Source: RECO01 sp050485385
Lineage (GTDB): Bacteria; Pseudomonadota; Alphaproteobacteria; Geminicoccales; Geminicoccaceae
Assembly (NCBI GenBank): GCA_050485385.1
Contig: JBJHBG010000005.1
Span: forward strand, 1-64,000
Direction: 5' to 3'
Length of the DNA: 64,000 bases
The notes under the pieces are model-generated. The model worked only from the letters and a program-made list of their open reading frames with translations, did not search any database and had not been told where the DNA came from. Every line of letters starts with the position of its first letter. Positions within the stretch are counted from its first letter, which is position 1. The position numbers and the translations under genes were made by a program. Positions 23,614 to 32,494 of this stretch are shown here, one piece after another.

Positions 23614-26600
23614 ATGGCCAGCTCCGCATCCGCCGTGCTGTTGGATCGCGCATCGCGCGATTACGCGCCCGCGCGCGCGACGCGGCCGGCGGAACGCGCG
23701 GCACCGCGCGCGGAGCGTTCGCTCGGCCGCGGTGAAACCCTGGCGATGGGCGGCCCGCTCACGGCCGCCTTCATCGGTCTGTTGCTGTTGCGCACCGACG
23801 AGGCGGCGGCGACCCCAGCCACGGTCGAGGGCGACGGCGCCGAGAGCGGCCGCCCGCACGCCGACCTGCCGTCCGCGCGCGACGCCGACAGTGCCATGGC
23901 GTCGCCGGCCGCGTCGCCCGGTGAGAGCGTCGTGCTGACGGCGGCCGACGGCGCCGATGCGGGCGACTTCGCGGCGCCCACCGGCGGCGGCTTCGGTGCC
24001 GAGACGACGGTGGTGGAGCCGACGACCTTGCCGAGCACGCTGACCGTGCTGGGGCCGGACGGGCAGCCGGTCGGTCTCGACACGGTGCTGTTCGCGGGCG
24101 GCGGTATCGAGCTGACCATGGGCGATCTGGTCGGCATGGGCTTCCTTTTGCCGGACACGGAGCCGCTGCCCGACCTCCTGGAGCCGCCGCTCAACCCGAC
24201 GGGCGTGTTCATCGACGCGCGCAACACCGGGTCGCTCGAGTTGGTAGGCACCGCGGCCGACGATGTCATCATCGGCAACGACCACGGCAACGTGATCCAC
24301 GCCGGCGCCGGTGACGACTGGATCAGCACCGGCGGCGGCAACAACGTCGTCCATCTCGTGGCGGGCAACAATCAGGTCTTCGGCGGCGCCGGCAACGACA
24401 CGATCCACGGCGGTGCCGGCAACGACACGGTGTTCGCAGGGGCTGGCGACGACGTCATCCACGGCGGCGCCGGCTTCAACACCCTGCATGGCGAGCAGGG
24501 CGATGACACCTACGTGATCGACGCCAGCCTGGCCGCGCTCGACAGCATCGTCGACCGCCACGGCTTCAACACGCTTCAGGTCGCCAACGCGACGCGGGAC
24601 GACCTGCGCTTCGCCTACGACCCAGCCTCGCAGACGCTCGCCATGTGGGTCGGCGACGGCCCCGGCGGCCTGCGCGCGGTGATCACGCAGTACGACCTGG
24701 TCGACTCGCAGTTCCGCCTCGTCGTCGACGGCGAGGCCGTGCGCATTCCCGACGTCGCCCTGGGGCCGCTCAACCACGCCCCCATCGTGCGCGCCGAACT
24801 CGGCGGTCTCGCCACCCTGGAAGGGCAGGCCTTCGCCGTCGTGGTGCCGATCGAGGACATCGATCCGGGCGAGGTCTTGACCTTCTCCGCCACACTCGGA
24901 GACGGCTCGGCGCTGCCCGCCTGGCTCACCCTGGATACGGCCACGGGCCAGTTGGCGGGCACGGCGGGCGCGGGCGACGTCGGTGTCTACGAGGTGCGCG
25001 TGGTCGCCACGGACAGCTTCGGCCTCTCGGCCGAGACCACCTTCACCCTCGACGTGGCGGCGGCACCGCCCGGCGGCGGCACCGATCCGCACCTGATCCT
25101 CGGCACGCCGGGCGCCGACGTGCTCTACGGCACCGCGGCCGACAACACGATCTTCGGCTTCGGCGGCGACGACGTGATCTACGCGGTCGCCGGCAACAAC
25201 GAGATCCACACCGGTTCCGGCAACAACACCGTCTACGGCGGCACCGGCAACGACACCATCTTCGGCGGCGCCGGCAACGACACGATCGAGACCGGCGGCG
25301 GCAACAACTACGTCTCGGCCGGCGGCGGCTTCAACCAGATCACCGGTGGGGCCGGCAACGACACCTACCACGTCGACTTTGCCGTGGTGGGCATCGACCG
25401 CATCGTCGATCAGGGCGGCAGCAACGTGCTGCTGCTCGACAACGTCGCCTTCGCCGACATCGACTGGGTGATCATCGACTGGTCGACGGTGCCGGGGGCC
25501 GACGCCACCGGCTTCGAGGTGCAGGGCTGGGTCGGCGGCAGCGCCCGTTTCGTGCTGGCGGACTTCGACCCTTCCCAGACCTCCTACAGCGTCCGCATCG
25601 GCGACGACACCTACGGCATCCCGGGGCTGAACCAGGCGCCGCAGGTGGTGGGCGCGATGCCGAACGTCAGCATCGGCGTCGGCGGTGCCCTCGGCCTCGC
25701 CGTGCCGGCCGGCCTGTTCGTCGACCGCGACGCGGGCGACACCCTCACCATCGACGCCAGCGGCCTGCCCGACTGGATGGGCTTCGACGGTACCGGCTTC
25801 ACCGGCCAGCCGGGCATCACCGACCTCGGCGCCTACGAGGTCACGCTCACGGCGACCGACCCCGCGGGCCTCGCGGCCAGCACCAGCTTCACCGTGCAGG
25901 TGGTGGGCGAGAACCGGCCGCCGGTGGCGGGCGAAGCGCCGACGCTGCCCGAGGCGGTGCCGGGCGAGGCCTTTTCGTACATCCTGCCGGCGAGCCTGTT
26001 CGTCGATCCCGACTTCGGCGACGCGCTCACCTGGACGGTGGTCCAGGCCGACGGCTCGCCGCTGCCCGACTGGCTCACCTTCGACCCTGCGACGCGGACA
26101 CTGAGCGGCACGCCCGACGCGGCCGGCCCGCTGGCGTTGAAGGCCGTCGCGACCGACCTTGCCGGCGCCAGCGCGGAGGTGGCGCTGACGCTGCCGGTCA
26201 CGGTTCCCAACGCGCCGCCGGAGCCGGGGGCACCGCTGCCCGACCTCGGCGCGACGGCGGGCGAGGCCTGGACCGCGACCTTGCCGGCGGGCGCCTTCGT
26301 CGACCCGGACGGCGACGCCCTGACCTTCACCGCCACGGTGAACGGCGTGCCGGTCGCTGCCGTCGACTGGTTGCAGATCGACGAAGCGACCGGTGCCTTG
26401 AGCGGCACGCCCCCGGTGCCGGGCGCCTATCTGGTCGAGGTGGTGGCGATCGACGTCCACGGTGCGGCGAGTGCGCCCGTGGGCTTCACCCTGGCGGTGG
26501 CGCCGGCATCGCTGCCCGACAACCAGCCGCCGGAGGTCGTCGGCGCCCTGCCGGATCTGGACATCGGCGTCGGCGGCACGCTCGGCGTGACCGTGCCGGC

Positions 26601-28365
26601 GGGTCTGTTCACCGACCCGGACCTCGCCGCGGGCGACGCCCTCACCATCCAGGCTTCGGGCCTGCCCGCGTGGATGAGCTTCGACGGCACGCGCTTCGCG
26701 GGCCAGCCCGGCATCGCCGATCTCGGCAGCTACGAGGTGACGCTGACCGCGACCGACACGGGCGGGCTCAGCGCGAGCACGGCCTTCACCGTCGAGGTGA
26801 CCGGCGAGAACCGGCCGCCCGTGGCCGGCGAGGCGCCGACGCTGCCCGAGGCGGTGGCCGGCCAGCCCTTCGTCTACGTCCTGCCGGCGAGCCTGTTCGT
26901 CGATCCCGACTTCGGCGACACCTTGAGCTGGAGCGTCGTCCAGGCCGACGGCGCGCCGCTGCCCGACTGGCTCCAGTTCGACGCTGCGACCCGGACGCTT
27001 TCCGGCACGCCCGACGCCAGTGGGCCGCTGGCGCTGAAGGCGGTCGCCACCGACCTCGGCGGGGCCAGCGCCGAGGTGGGCCTGAGCCTGGAGGTCTCGG
27101 CCCCACCCCCGGTCAACCAGCCGCCGGTGGCCGACCCGGACACCGTCCTGCCGGCGGCGACGGCCGGTGCGGCGTGGAGCCTCGACCTCGGCACCGTCTT
27201 CTCCGATCCGGACGGCGACCCCTTGAGCTACGCGGTGACCCTCGACGGCGTGCCGGTATCTGCGGTGCCGTGGCTCACGCTCGGCGCCGATGGCATCCTG
27301 AGCGGCACGCCGCCGGACGCGGCCGCGCACGTGCTGGCGGTGACGGCCGACGACGGCCGGGGCGGGACGGTCGGGGCGAGCTTCGATTTCGGCGTGGCGC
27401 CGGCCCCGCCGCCGGCGTGGGAGCCGCCGGCCTTCGATCCGTTCGTGCCGCTGCCGCTCAACGCCGACGGCTCGATCTCGTCCCAGTCGGTTCCCCAGCC
27501 CAACCAGTTCGTTCAGCCGACCAATGCCGGCGGCCGCATCTTCTACCAGCCGGGCGTCGCCTATTGGGAGGTGCCAGGCTTCTCGGCGGCCGAGTACACC
27601 CAATCGCCGCTGGAGCTGGTGCGCGACAACGTCATGCTCACGAGCAGCTTCAAGGCGGCCCTGTTCGGCAACGACAACAACAACTTCTTCGTCGGCAATG
27701 CCGGCGACAACTTCCTTTACGGCGGCGGCGGCAACGACACGCTGATCGGCGGCGCCGGCCACGACATTCTGGTCGGCGGCAGCGGCAACAACGTCCTCTA
27801 CGGCGGCAACGGCAACGACGTCTACCGCATCGGGCTCTACGAGGACGGCGAAGCGTTCGATACGATCTACGACCACGCGGGCTTCAACGCGCTCCAGTTC
27901 GAGGGCGTGGAGATGAGCCAGCTCGCCTTCGGGATGTCCGGGGCGGACGCGGTGATCGCGGTCGAGGGTGCGACCCGGGTGCGCATCGTCGACTATGCCG
28001 ACGGCACGTTCGAGGTACGGGCGGGCGACAGTTCGGCATCGCTCGACGACCTCTTGGCGGGCGTGCTCCAGGCGCAGGCGCAGCTGGCGGCGGAGCCCTT
28101 GGCCGAGGTCATGATGGACGACGTGCTGGCCGGTTTCGTCACGACCGCCGCGGCCGTCGACGAGGGCGGACTGGACGACGTGCTCGCCGGCTACCACGAG
28201 GGCGAGATGCCGCCCGAGCCGGAGGCGTTGGGGATCCAGACGGTCGCGGAGGCGTCGCTCGGCCAGGGCTATCTCTTCCCCGACCAGATGATCGCGACGG
28301 GCGAGGAGGCGGCCTCGGGCATCGCCTCGAAGCCGCTCGATCCGCACGACCCGCACTACGGTTGA
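23614..28365 (+). CDS. Large RTX / Ig-like (He_PIG) repeat protein, probable secreted or surface adhesin
   Basis: From the ATG at 23614 the protein has 1,583 residues, is acidic and is poor in Cys and Lys. Three blocks of Ca2+-binding RTX nonapeptides (pattern GGAGNDTIH/GGxGxDxxx) lie near residues ~205-300, ~495-590 and ~1345-1405. Between them run Ig/cadherin-like domains of the putative-Ig (He_PIG) type, marked by repeated 'TLSGTPDA..GPLALKAVATD' and 'DPDFGD.L.W.VVQADG'. A three-domain block is duplicated in tandem. The C-terminus has acidic DDVLAG repeats. There is no Sec signal; a short hydrophobic stretch lies near residue 50. RTX proteins usually leave by type I secretion, but no ABC/HlyD pair is adjacent. 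Adhesion or biofilm matrix is a likely role by family analogy. Confidence 0.82.
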   Translation: MASSASAVLLDRASRDYAPARATRPAERAAPRAERSLGRGETLAMGGPLTAAFIGLLLLRTDEAAATPATVEGDGAESGRPHADLPSARDADSAMASPAASPGESVVLTAADGADAGDFAAPTGGGFGAETTVVEPTTLPSTLTVLGPDGQPVGLDTVLFAGGGIELTMGDLVGMGFLLPDTEPLPDLLEPPLNPTGVFIDARNTGSLELVGTAADDVIIGNDHGNVIHAGAGDDWISTGGGNNVVHLVAGNNQVFGGAGNDTIHGGAGNDTVFAGAGDDVIHGGAGFNTLHGEQGDDTYVIDASLAALDSIVDRHGFNTLQVANATRDDLRFAYDPASQTLAMWVGDGPGGLRAVITQYDLVDSQFRLVVDGEAVRIPDVALGPLNHAPIVRAELGGLATLEGQAFAVVVPIEDIDPGEVLTFSATLGDGSALPAWLTLDTATGQLAGTAGAGDVGVYEVRVVATDSFGLSAETTFTLDVAAAPPGGGTDPHLILGTPGADVLYGTAADNTIFGFGGDDVIYAVAGNNEIHTGSGNNTVYGGTGNDTIFGGAGNDTIETGGGNNYVSAGGGFNQITGGAGNDTYHVDFAVVGIDRIVDQGGSNVLLLDNVAFADIDWVIIDWSTVPGADATGFEVQGWVGGSARFVLADFDPSQTSYSVRIGDDTYGIPGLNQAPQVVGAMPNVSIGVGGALGLAVPAGLFVDRDAGDTLTIDASGLPDWMGFDGTGFTGQPGITDLGAYEVTLTATDPAGLAASTSFTVQVVGENRPPVAGEAPTLPEAVPGEAFSYILPASLFVDPDFGDALTWTVVQADGSPLPDWLTFDPATRTLSGTPDAAGPLALKAVATDLAGASAEVALTLPVTVPNAPPEPGAPLPDLGATAGEAWTATLPAGAFVDPDGDALTFTATVNGVPVAAVDWLQIDEATGALSGTPPVPGAYLVEVVAIDVHGAASAPVGFTLAVAPASLPDNQPPEVVGALPDLDIGVGGTLGVTVPAGLFTDPDLAAGDALTIQASGLPAWMSFDGTRFAGQPGIADLGSYEVTLTATDTGGLSASTAFTVEVTGENRPPVAGEAPTLPEAVAGQPFVYVLPASLFVDPDFGDTLSWSVVQADGAPLPDWLQFDAATRTLSGTPDASGPLALKAVATDLGGASAEVGLSLEVSAPPPVNQPPVADPDTVLPAATAGAAWSLDLGTVFSDPDGDPLSYAVTLDGVPVSAVPWLTLGADGILSGTPPDAAAHVLAVTADDGRGGTVGASFDFGVAPAPPPAWEPPAFDPFVPLPLNADGSISSQSVPQPNQFVQPTNAGGRIFYQPGVAYWEVPGFSAAEYTQSPLELVRDNVMLTSSFKAALFGNDNNNFFVGNAGDNFLYGGGGNDTLIGGAGHDILVGGSGNNVLYGGNGNDVYRIGLYEDGEAFDTIYDHAGFNALQFEGVEMSQLAFGMSGADAVIAVEGATRVRIVDYADGTFEVRAGDSSASLDDLLAGVLQAQAQLAAEPLAEVMMDDVLAGFVTTAAAVDEGGLDDVLAGYHEGEMPPEPEALGIQTVAEASLGQGYLFPDQMIATGEEAASGIASKPLDPHDPHYG
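25630..26508 (+). repeat. In-gene tandem duplication, copy 1 (three Ig-like domains)
   Basis: The encoded block runs from NQAPQVVGAMPNVSIGVGGA to FTLAVAPA and is paralogous to 26521-27405. Its first two domains (570 nt) match the second copy closely, with only a 2-residue length difference (DRDAGD versus DPDLAAGD); the third domain has diverged more. Confidence 0.8.
26521..27405 (+). repeat. In-gene tandem duplication, copy 2 (three Ig-like domains)
   Basis: Starts NQPPEVVGALPDLDIGVGGT and ends GVAPA, 891 nt downstream of copy 1. The shared stretch GENRPPVAGEAPTLPEAV is identical in both copies. Close similarity over two domains suggests recent duplication or ongoing recombination. Confidence 0.8.
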
Positions 28366-28444
28366 GGGGGCCGCCCGCCGCCTTGTTCGACGCCGGGCAC
28401 TTCTCTATACCGGCGGCTCACGCGAGACGACGGCGGGACGCCCC

Positions 28445-29302
28445 TTGACCCTCGATGCCGACATCATCCGCTTGGGTTTGCCCAAGGGCCGCATGCAGGA
28501 CGCCGTGCTGGCGCTGATGCAGGACGCCGGCATTCGGCTCACCTTCGGGCGCCGCGGCTACCGGCCGACCCTCTCGCTCGAGGGCTTCGACGCCAAGCTC
28601 TTGAAGCCGCAGAACGTCGCCGAGATGCTGCACGTCGGCTCGCGCGACCTCGGCTTCGCCGGCGCCGACTGGGTGGCCGAGCTGGAACTCGATCTCGTCG
28701 AATTGCTCGACACGCGGCTCGATCCGGTCCGCATCGTCGCCGCCGCCGAGCCGCGCTTCGATGCCAAGGCCGGACCCTTCCGCGTCGCCACCGAATACCG
28801 CACGCTGACCCGGCGCTGGCTCGACGCCGCCGGCTTCGACGGCCGCATCGTCCGCGCCTACGGCGCGACCGAGGTGTTCCCGCCGGAGGACGCCGACTGC
28901 ATCGTCGACAACACGGCCACCGGCGAGACGCTGCGCGCCAACGGCCTCCACATCTTCGCCGAACTCCTGCGCTCCTCTACTCGGCTCTATGCCTCGCACG
29001 CTGCCTTGGACAACCCCGTGAAGCGGCGCGGCATCGAGCACTTCACGCTCTTGGTGCGTTCGGTCCTGGAAGCGCGCGGCCGGGTGATGATCGAGGCCAA
29101 CGTGCCGCCGGACAAGCTGGAGGCCGTGGTCGCGGTCCTGCCCGGCATGGGCGAGCCGACGGTCGCGTCCTTGGCCCACGGCGCCGGCTTCGCGGTCAAG
29201 GCCGCGGTCAAGCGCGCCGAGCTGCCGCTGTTGATCCCGAAGATCAAGGAAGCCGGCGGTTCCGACATCGTGGTGTTCCAGCTCGCCCAGATCGTGCCAT
29301 GA
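28445..29302 (+). CDS. hisG: ATP phosphoribosyltransferase, long form (HisG)
   Basis: The 285-residue enzyme performs the first step of histidine synthesis, joining ATP and PRPP. Family features are IIRLGLPKGRMQDAVLALM at the N-terminus, FAGADWVAELELDLVELLDT, the PRPP-binding loop ATEVFPPEDADCIVDNTATG and a C-terminal ACT-like regulatory domain (~210-285; PDKLEAVVAVLPGMGEPTV). This long form is usually feedback-inhibited by histidine and does not need HisZ. Translation starts at TTG 28445; no ATG gives the conserved N-terminus, and the ribosome site is weak (GGCGGGAC). It is the first gene of hisG-hisB-hisH-hisF-hisAIE, and its stop overlaps the hisB ATG (ATGA). Confidence 0.93.
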   Translation: MTLDADIIRLGLPKGRMQDAVLALMQDAGIRLTFGRRGYRPTLSLEGFDAKLLKPQNVAEMLHVGSRDLGFAGADWVAELELDLVELLDTRLDPVRIVAAAEPRFDAKAGPFRVATEYRTLTRRWLDAAGFDGRIVRAYGATEVFPPEDADCIVDNTATGETLRANGLHIFAELLRSSTRLYASHAALDNPVKRRGIEHFTLLVRSVLEARGRVMIEANVPPDKLEAVVAVLPGMGEPTVASLAHGAGFAVKAAVKRAELPLLIPKIKEAGGSDIVVFQLAQIVP

Positions 29303-29919
29303 ACGACCGTGCCATGACCGAAAGCTTCGATGCCCCCCGCACCGCCGTGGTGGAGCGCGAGACCGGCGAGACGCGCGTCGCCGTCTCGCTCGACCTCGAC
29401 GGCACCGGGCGCGGCGAGATCGATACCGGCATCGGCTTTCTCGACCACATGCTGCACGCGTTCGTGAAGCACGCGCGCTTCGACCTGGAGTTGCGCGCCG
29501 AAGGCGACCTCGAGGTCGACGATCACCACACCGCCGAGGACGTGGCCTTGGTGCTCGGCCAAGCGCTCGGCGAGGCCCTCGGCGACCGCCGCGGCATCGT
29601 GCGCTTCGGCCACGCCTACGCTCCGCTCGACGAGGCGCTCGCCCGCGTCGTCGTCGACCTCTCCGGCCGCCCCTTCGCGCGGGTGAAGCTCGGCTTCCGC
29701 CGCGAGACCATCGGCCAGATCGCGACCGAGAACCTGACCCACGTCTTCGTCTCGCTCGCCATGGCCGCGCGCATGGCCTTGCACGTCGACGTGCTGGACG
29801 GCGAGAACGACCACCACCGCGCCGAGGCGGCGTTCAAGGCCCTGGCCCTCGCCTTGCGGCAGGCCGTTGCCGAGACCGGCACGGGCGACGTTCCCAGCAC
29901 CAAGGGCACGCTGGCGTGA
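29299..29919 (+). CDS. hisB: Imidazoleglycerol-phosphate dehydratase (HisB)
   Basis: This 206-residue single-function enzyme removes water from imidazole glycerol phosphate to give imidazole acetol phosphate. The metal-binding motifs are all present: IGFLDHMLHAFVKHARFDL, DDHHTAEDVALVLG, DLSGRPFARV and DGENDHHRAEAAFKALA. It lacks the phosphatase domain fused in E. coli HisB. The ATG overlaps the hisG stop by 4 nt, and the stop is overlapped by the GTG of hisH, so the operon is tightly coupled. A second in-frame ATG (29314) is possible but less likely. Confidence 0.95.
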   Translation: MNDRAMTESFDAPRTAVVERETGETRVAVSLDLDGTGRGEIDTGIGFLDHMLHAFVKHARFDLELRAEGDLEVDDHHTAEDVALVLGQALGEALGDRRGIVRFGHAYAPLDEALARVVVDLSGRPFARVKLGFRRETIGQIATENLTHVFVSLAMAARMALHVDVLDGENDHHRAEAAFKALALALRQAVAETGTGDVPSTKGTLA

Positions 29920-30506
29920 GCATGGCCGACGTCGTCGTCGTGCCCACGGGCACGGCCAATCTCGCCTCGATCCGCGCTGCCTTCCGCCGCCTGGACGTCG
30001 AGATCGACGTCAGCCTCGCGCCGGAGCGCATCGTCCGTGCGCGCCATGCCGTCCTGCCCGGCGTCGGCGCCTTCGCCGCGTCGATCGCCCCCTTGCGCGA
30101 GACCGGCGCCGACCGCGCCCTGGTCGAGCGCATCGAAGCCGACCGGCCGACGCTCGCCGTCTGCGTCGGCCATCAACTGCTCTTCCGCAGTTCCGACGAG
30201 AGCCCCGGCGCGCGCGGCCTCGGCGTCGTCGACGCCCATGTCGGGCGGTTCGGCGGCGAGGTGCGGGTGCCGCAATTCGGCTGGAACGAGGTTGTGGGCG
30301 AGGGCCGCTTCCTGCGCTCCGGCTTCGCCTACTTCGCCAACTCCTACCGCGCCACCGAGGCGCCCGGCTGGACCGTCGCCACGGCCGACCACGGTGGCAC
30401 GTTCGTTGCCGCCATGGAGCGCGGCAACGTACTCACCTGCCAGTTCCACCCCGAGCTTTCGGGCGTCTACGGCCGCGATCTCTTGGCGGCGTGGCTCGCA
30501 TGCTGA
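29916..30506 (+). CDS. hisH: Imidazole glycerol phosphate synthase glutaminase subunit (HisH)
   Basis: The 196-residue class I glutamine amidotransferase gives ammonia to HisF. The catalytic Cys is in LAVCVGHQLLF (~86) and the His/Glu pair in TCQFHPELSG (~180). VVPTGTANLASIRAAFRRL and HAVLPGVGAFA are normal family segments. The usual G-C-LG-M/Q elbow reads CVGHQ here, a mild variant. GTG at 29916 overlaps the hisB stop; an ATG two codons later is an alternative. The stop overlaps the hisF ATG. Confidence 0.94.
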   Translation: MSMADVVVVPTGTANLASIRAAFRRLDVEIDVSLAPERIVRARHAVLPGVGAFAASIAPLRETGADRALVERIEADRPTLAVCVGHQLLFRSSDESPGARGLGVVDAHVGRFGGEVRVPQFGWNEVVGEGRFLRSGFAYFANSYRATEAPGWTVATADHGGTFVAAMERGNVLTCQFHPELSGVYGRDLLAAWLAC

Positions 30507-31252
30507 CGGCGCGCATCATCCCCTGCCTCGACGTCGCCGACGGCCGCGTCGTCAAGGGCGTGCGCTTCCAGGGGCTCCGCGACGCGGGCGATCCCGCCGA
30601 GCGCGCCTGGCTCTACGAGGCGCAAGGGGCGGACGAGATCGTCATTCTCGACGTCTCCGCCACGCCCGAGGCGCGCGCCCACGGTCTCGACGTGATCGAC
30701 CGCGTCCGTCAGGGCCTCGCCATCCCGCTCACCGTCGGCGGCGGCGTGCGCCGGATCGACGATGCGGCCGCCTTCCTCGATGCCGGCGCCGACAAGGTTT
30801 CGATCAACACGGCGGCGGTGAGCGAGCCCGAACTGGTGCGCGCCATCGCCACCCGCTTCGGCAGCCAGTGCTGCGTGGTCGCCATCGACGCCGCCATGCG
30901 CGACGGCCGCTTCGAGGTGCTGGTCAAGGGTGGGCGCGAGAGCACGGGCCTCGATGCCGTCGCCTGGGCCAGACAGGTGGCCGACCTCGGCGCCGGCGAG
31001 ATCCTGCTCACCAGTTGGGACCGCGACGGCACCCGCGAGGGCTACGACCTCGACCTGACCGCGGCCGTGGCCCATGCCAGCCGCCTGCCGGTGATCGCCT
31101 CGGGCGGGGCTGCCAACGCCGCGCATCTGGCCGCCGCGTTCCAAGCCGGTGCCGATGCCGTACTCGCCGCCTCGATCTTCCACGACGACGAGACCACGGT
31201 CGGCGCCATCAAGGCGGAGCTGGCGGCCATGGGCGTGCGGGTGCGGTCGTGA
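30500..31252 (+). CDS. hisF: Imidazole glycerol phosphate synthase cyclase subunit (HisF)
   Basis: This 250-residue TIM-barrel protein uses HisH-derived ammonia to close the imidazole ring. It starts MLTARIIPCLDVADGRVVKG, carrying the first catalytic Asp. It continues with DEIVILDVSATPEAR, IPLTVGGGVRRIDDA, CCVVAIDAAMRDG (second Asp), EILLTSWDRDGTREGYDLDL and PVIASGGAANAAHLA, all canonical. The ATG at 30500 overlaps the end of hisH by 7 nt, and the stop is overlapped by the GTG of the hisA fusion (GTGA), so subunits of the complex are translated in sequence. Confidence 0.95.
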   Translation: MLTARIIPCLDVADGRVVKGVRFQGLRDAGDPAERAWLYEAQGADEIVILDVSATPEARAHGLDVIDRVRQGLAIPLTVGGGVRRIDDAAAFLDAGADKVSINTAAVSEPELVRAIATRFGSQCCVVAIDAAMRDGRFEVLVKGGRESTGLDAVAWARQVADLGAGEILLTSWDRDGTREGYDLDLTAAVAHASRLPVIASGGAANAAHLAAAFQAGADAVLAASIFHDDETTVGAIKAELAAMGVRVRS

Positions 31253-32490
31253 TCGTCCCCTCCATCGACCTCCAGGGCGGTCAAGCCGTGCAACTCGTCG
31301 GCGGCGAACGGCTCGCCATCGAGGCGGGCGATCCGTTTCCCATCGCCGAGCGCTTCGCCGTGGCCGGCGAATTGGCCGTGATCGACCTCGACGCCGCCAT
31401 GGGCAAGGGTGACAACGCCGGCCTGATCCGAGGCCTCGCCGAGCGTTTTCCCTGCCGCGTCGGCGGCGGCATCCGCTCGGTCGATGCCGCCATAGGCTGG
31501 CTCGACGCCGGCGCGGTGCAGGTCATCCTCGGTACGGCGGCGCGGCCCGAACTGCTCGCGCAACTGCCACGGCCGCGGGTGATCGCCGCACTCGACGCGC
31601 GCGACGGCGAGGTGGTGGTCGAGGGCTGGACGAAGGCGACCGGGCACCAAGTGCTCGAACGCGTCGCCGCCCTGCGCGAGTTCGTCGGCGGCTTTCTCGT
31701 CACCTTCGTCGAGCGCGAGGGGCGGATGCAGGGCACCGACTTGGCGCTGGCCAAAGCGATCGTCGAGGCGGCGGGCACGGCACGGGTCACCATCGCCGGC
31801 GGCGTGACGGAGGTCGGGGAGATCAAGGCGCTGGCGGAGATCGGCGCCGACGCCCAGGTCGGCATGGCGCTCTATACCGGCCATATGGACCTCGGGGCCG
31901 CCATCGCCGCCCCCCTCGTCTCCGACCGCCCGGACGGCCTGATCCCGACCGTCGTCGTGGACGAGCGCGGCGTGGCCCTTGGCCTCGTCCACTCGAGTGC
32001 CGACTCGATCCGCGCCGCCGTCGCCGAGCGGCGCGGCATCTACCAGAGCCGCCGGCGGGGGCTCTGGCGGAAGGGCGAAAGCTCGGGTGCCGTGCAGCGC
32101 CTCCTGCGCATCGACCACGACTGCGACCGCGACGCGCTCCGCTTCACGGTGCGCCAGGAGGGCGCCGGCTTCTGCCACCTCGAGCGTCGCACCTGCTTCG
32201 GTGAGGACCAGGGTCTCGGCGCGTTGATGCGCCGTCTCCAAGCGCGCAAGGCCCATGCCCCCGCGGGCTCCTACACTGCCCGCCTGTTCGCCGACCCGTC
32301 CCTGCTCGCCGCCAAGCTTACCGAGGAGGTGACCGAACTGGTCGACGCGCGCAGCCGCGACGACGTGGTCCACGAGGCCGCGGACGTCCTCTTCTTCGCG
32401 CTCGCCCGTTTGGCCGCCGAAGGCATCGACCTCGACGACGTCGAACGCCACCTCGACCTGCGCGCGCTCAAGGTCACCCGGCGGGACTGA
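31249..32490 (+). CDS. hisA: HisA-HisI-HisE three-domain fusion protein
   Basis: This single 413-residue frame reads through three histidine enzymes. Residues 1-~225 are HisA isomerase (IVPSIDLQGGQAVQLVGG, AVIDLDAAMGKGDN, CRVGGGIRSVD, VTIAGGVTEVGEI). About 228-325 are HisI, phosphoribosyl-AMP cyclohydrolase: WRKGESSGAVQRLL, the Mg site DCDRDALRF and the Zn cysteines in DCD, GFCHLE and TCFG. About 325-413 are HisE, phosphoribosyl-ATP pyrophosphatase (AAKLTEEVTELVDARSRDD, VVHEAADVLFFALARLAAEG). No stop or start-like break separates the parts. The fusion could channel PR-ATP to PRFAR in one chain. HisIE fusions are well known; adding HisA is unusual to my knowledge. GTG overlaps the hisF stop. 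Confidence 0.9.
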   Translation: MIVPSIDLQGGQAVQLVGGERLAIEAGDPFPIAERFAVAGELAVIDLDAAMGKGDNAGLIRGLAERFPCRVGGGIRSVDAAIGWLDAGAVQVILGTAARPELLAQLPRPRVIAALDARDGEVVVEGWTKATGHQVLERVAALREFVGGFLVTFVEREGRMQGTDLALAKAIVEAAGTARVTIAGGVTEVGEIKALAEIGADAQVGMALYTGHMDLGAAIAAPLVSDRPDGLIPTVVVDERGVALGLVHSSADSIRAAVAERRGIYQSRRRGLWRKGESSGAVQRLLRIDHDCDRDALRFTVRQEGAGFCHLERRTCFGEDQGLGALMRRLQARKAHAPAGSYTARLFADPSLLAAKLTEEVTELVDARSRDDVVHEAADVLFFALARLAAEGIDLDDVERHLDLRALKVTRRD

Positions 32491-32494
32491 TCCC

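Noticed and set aside
24240..25380. Short regularly repeated DNA suggestive of a CRISPR or minisatellite
   Set aside because: The repeats are in-frame RTX nonapeptides (GGxGxDxxx) inside a coding region, without constant spacers.
23605..28356. A 1,583-codon open frame on the minus strand opposite the RTX protein
   Set aside because: It is Arg/His/Val-rich with no family motif and mirrors the GC-rich codons of the RTX gene, whose repeats and domains are clearly real.
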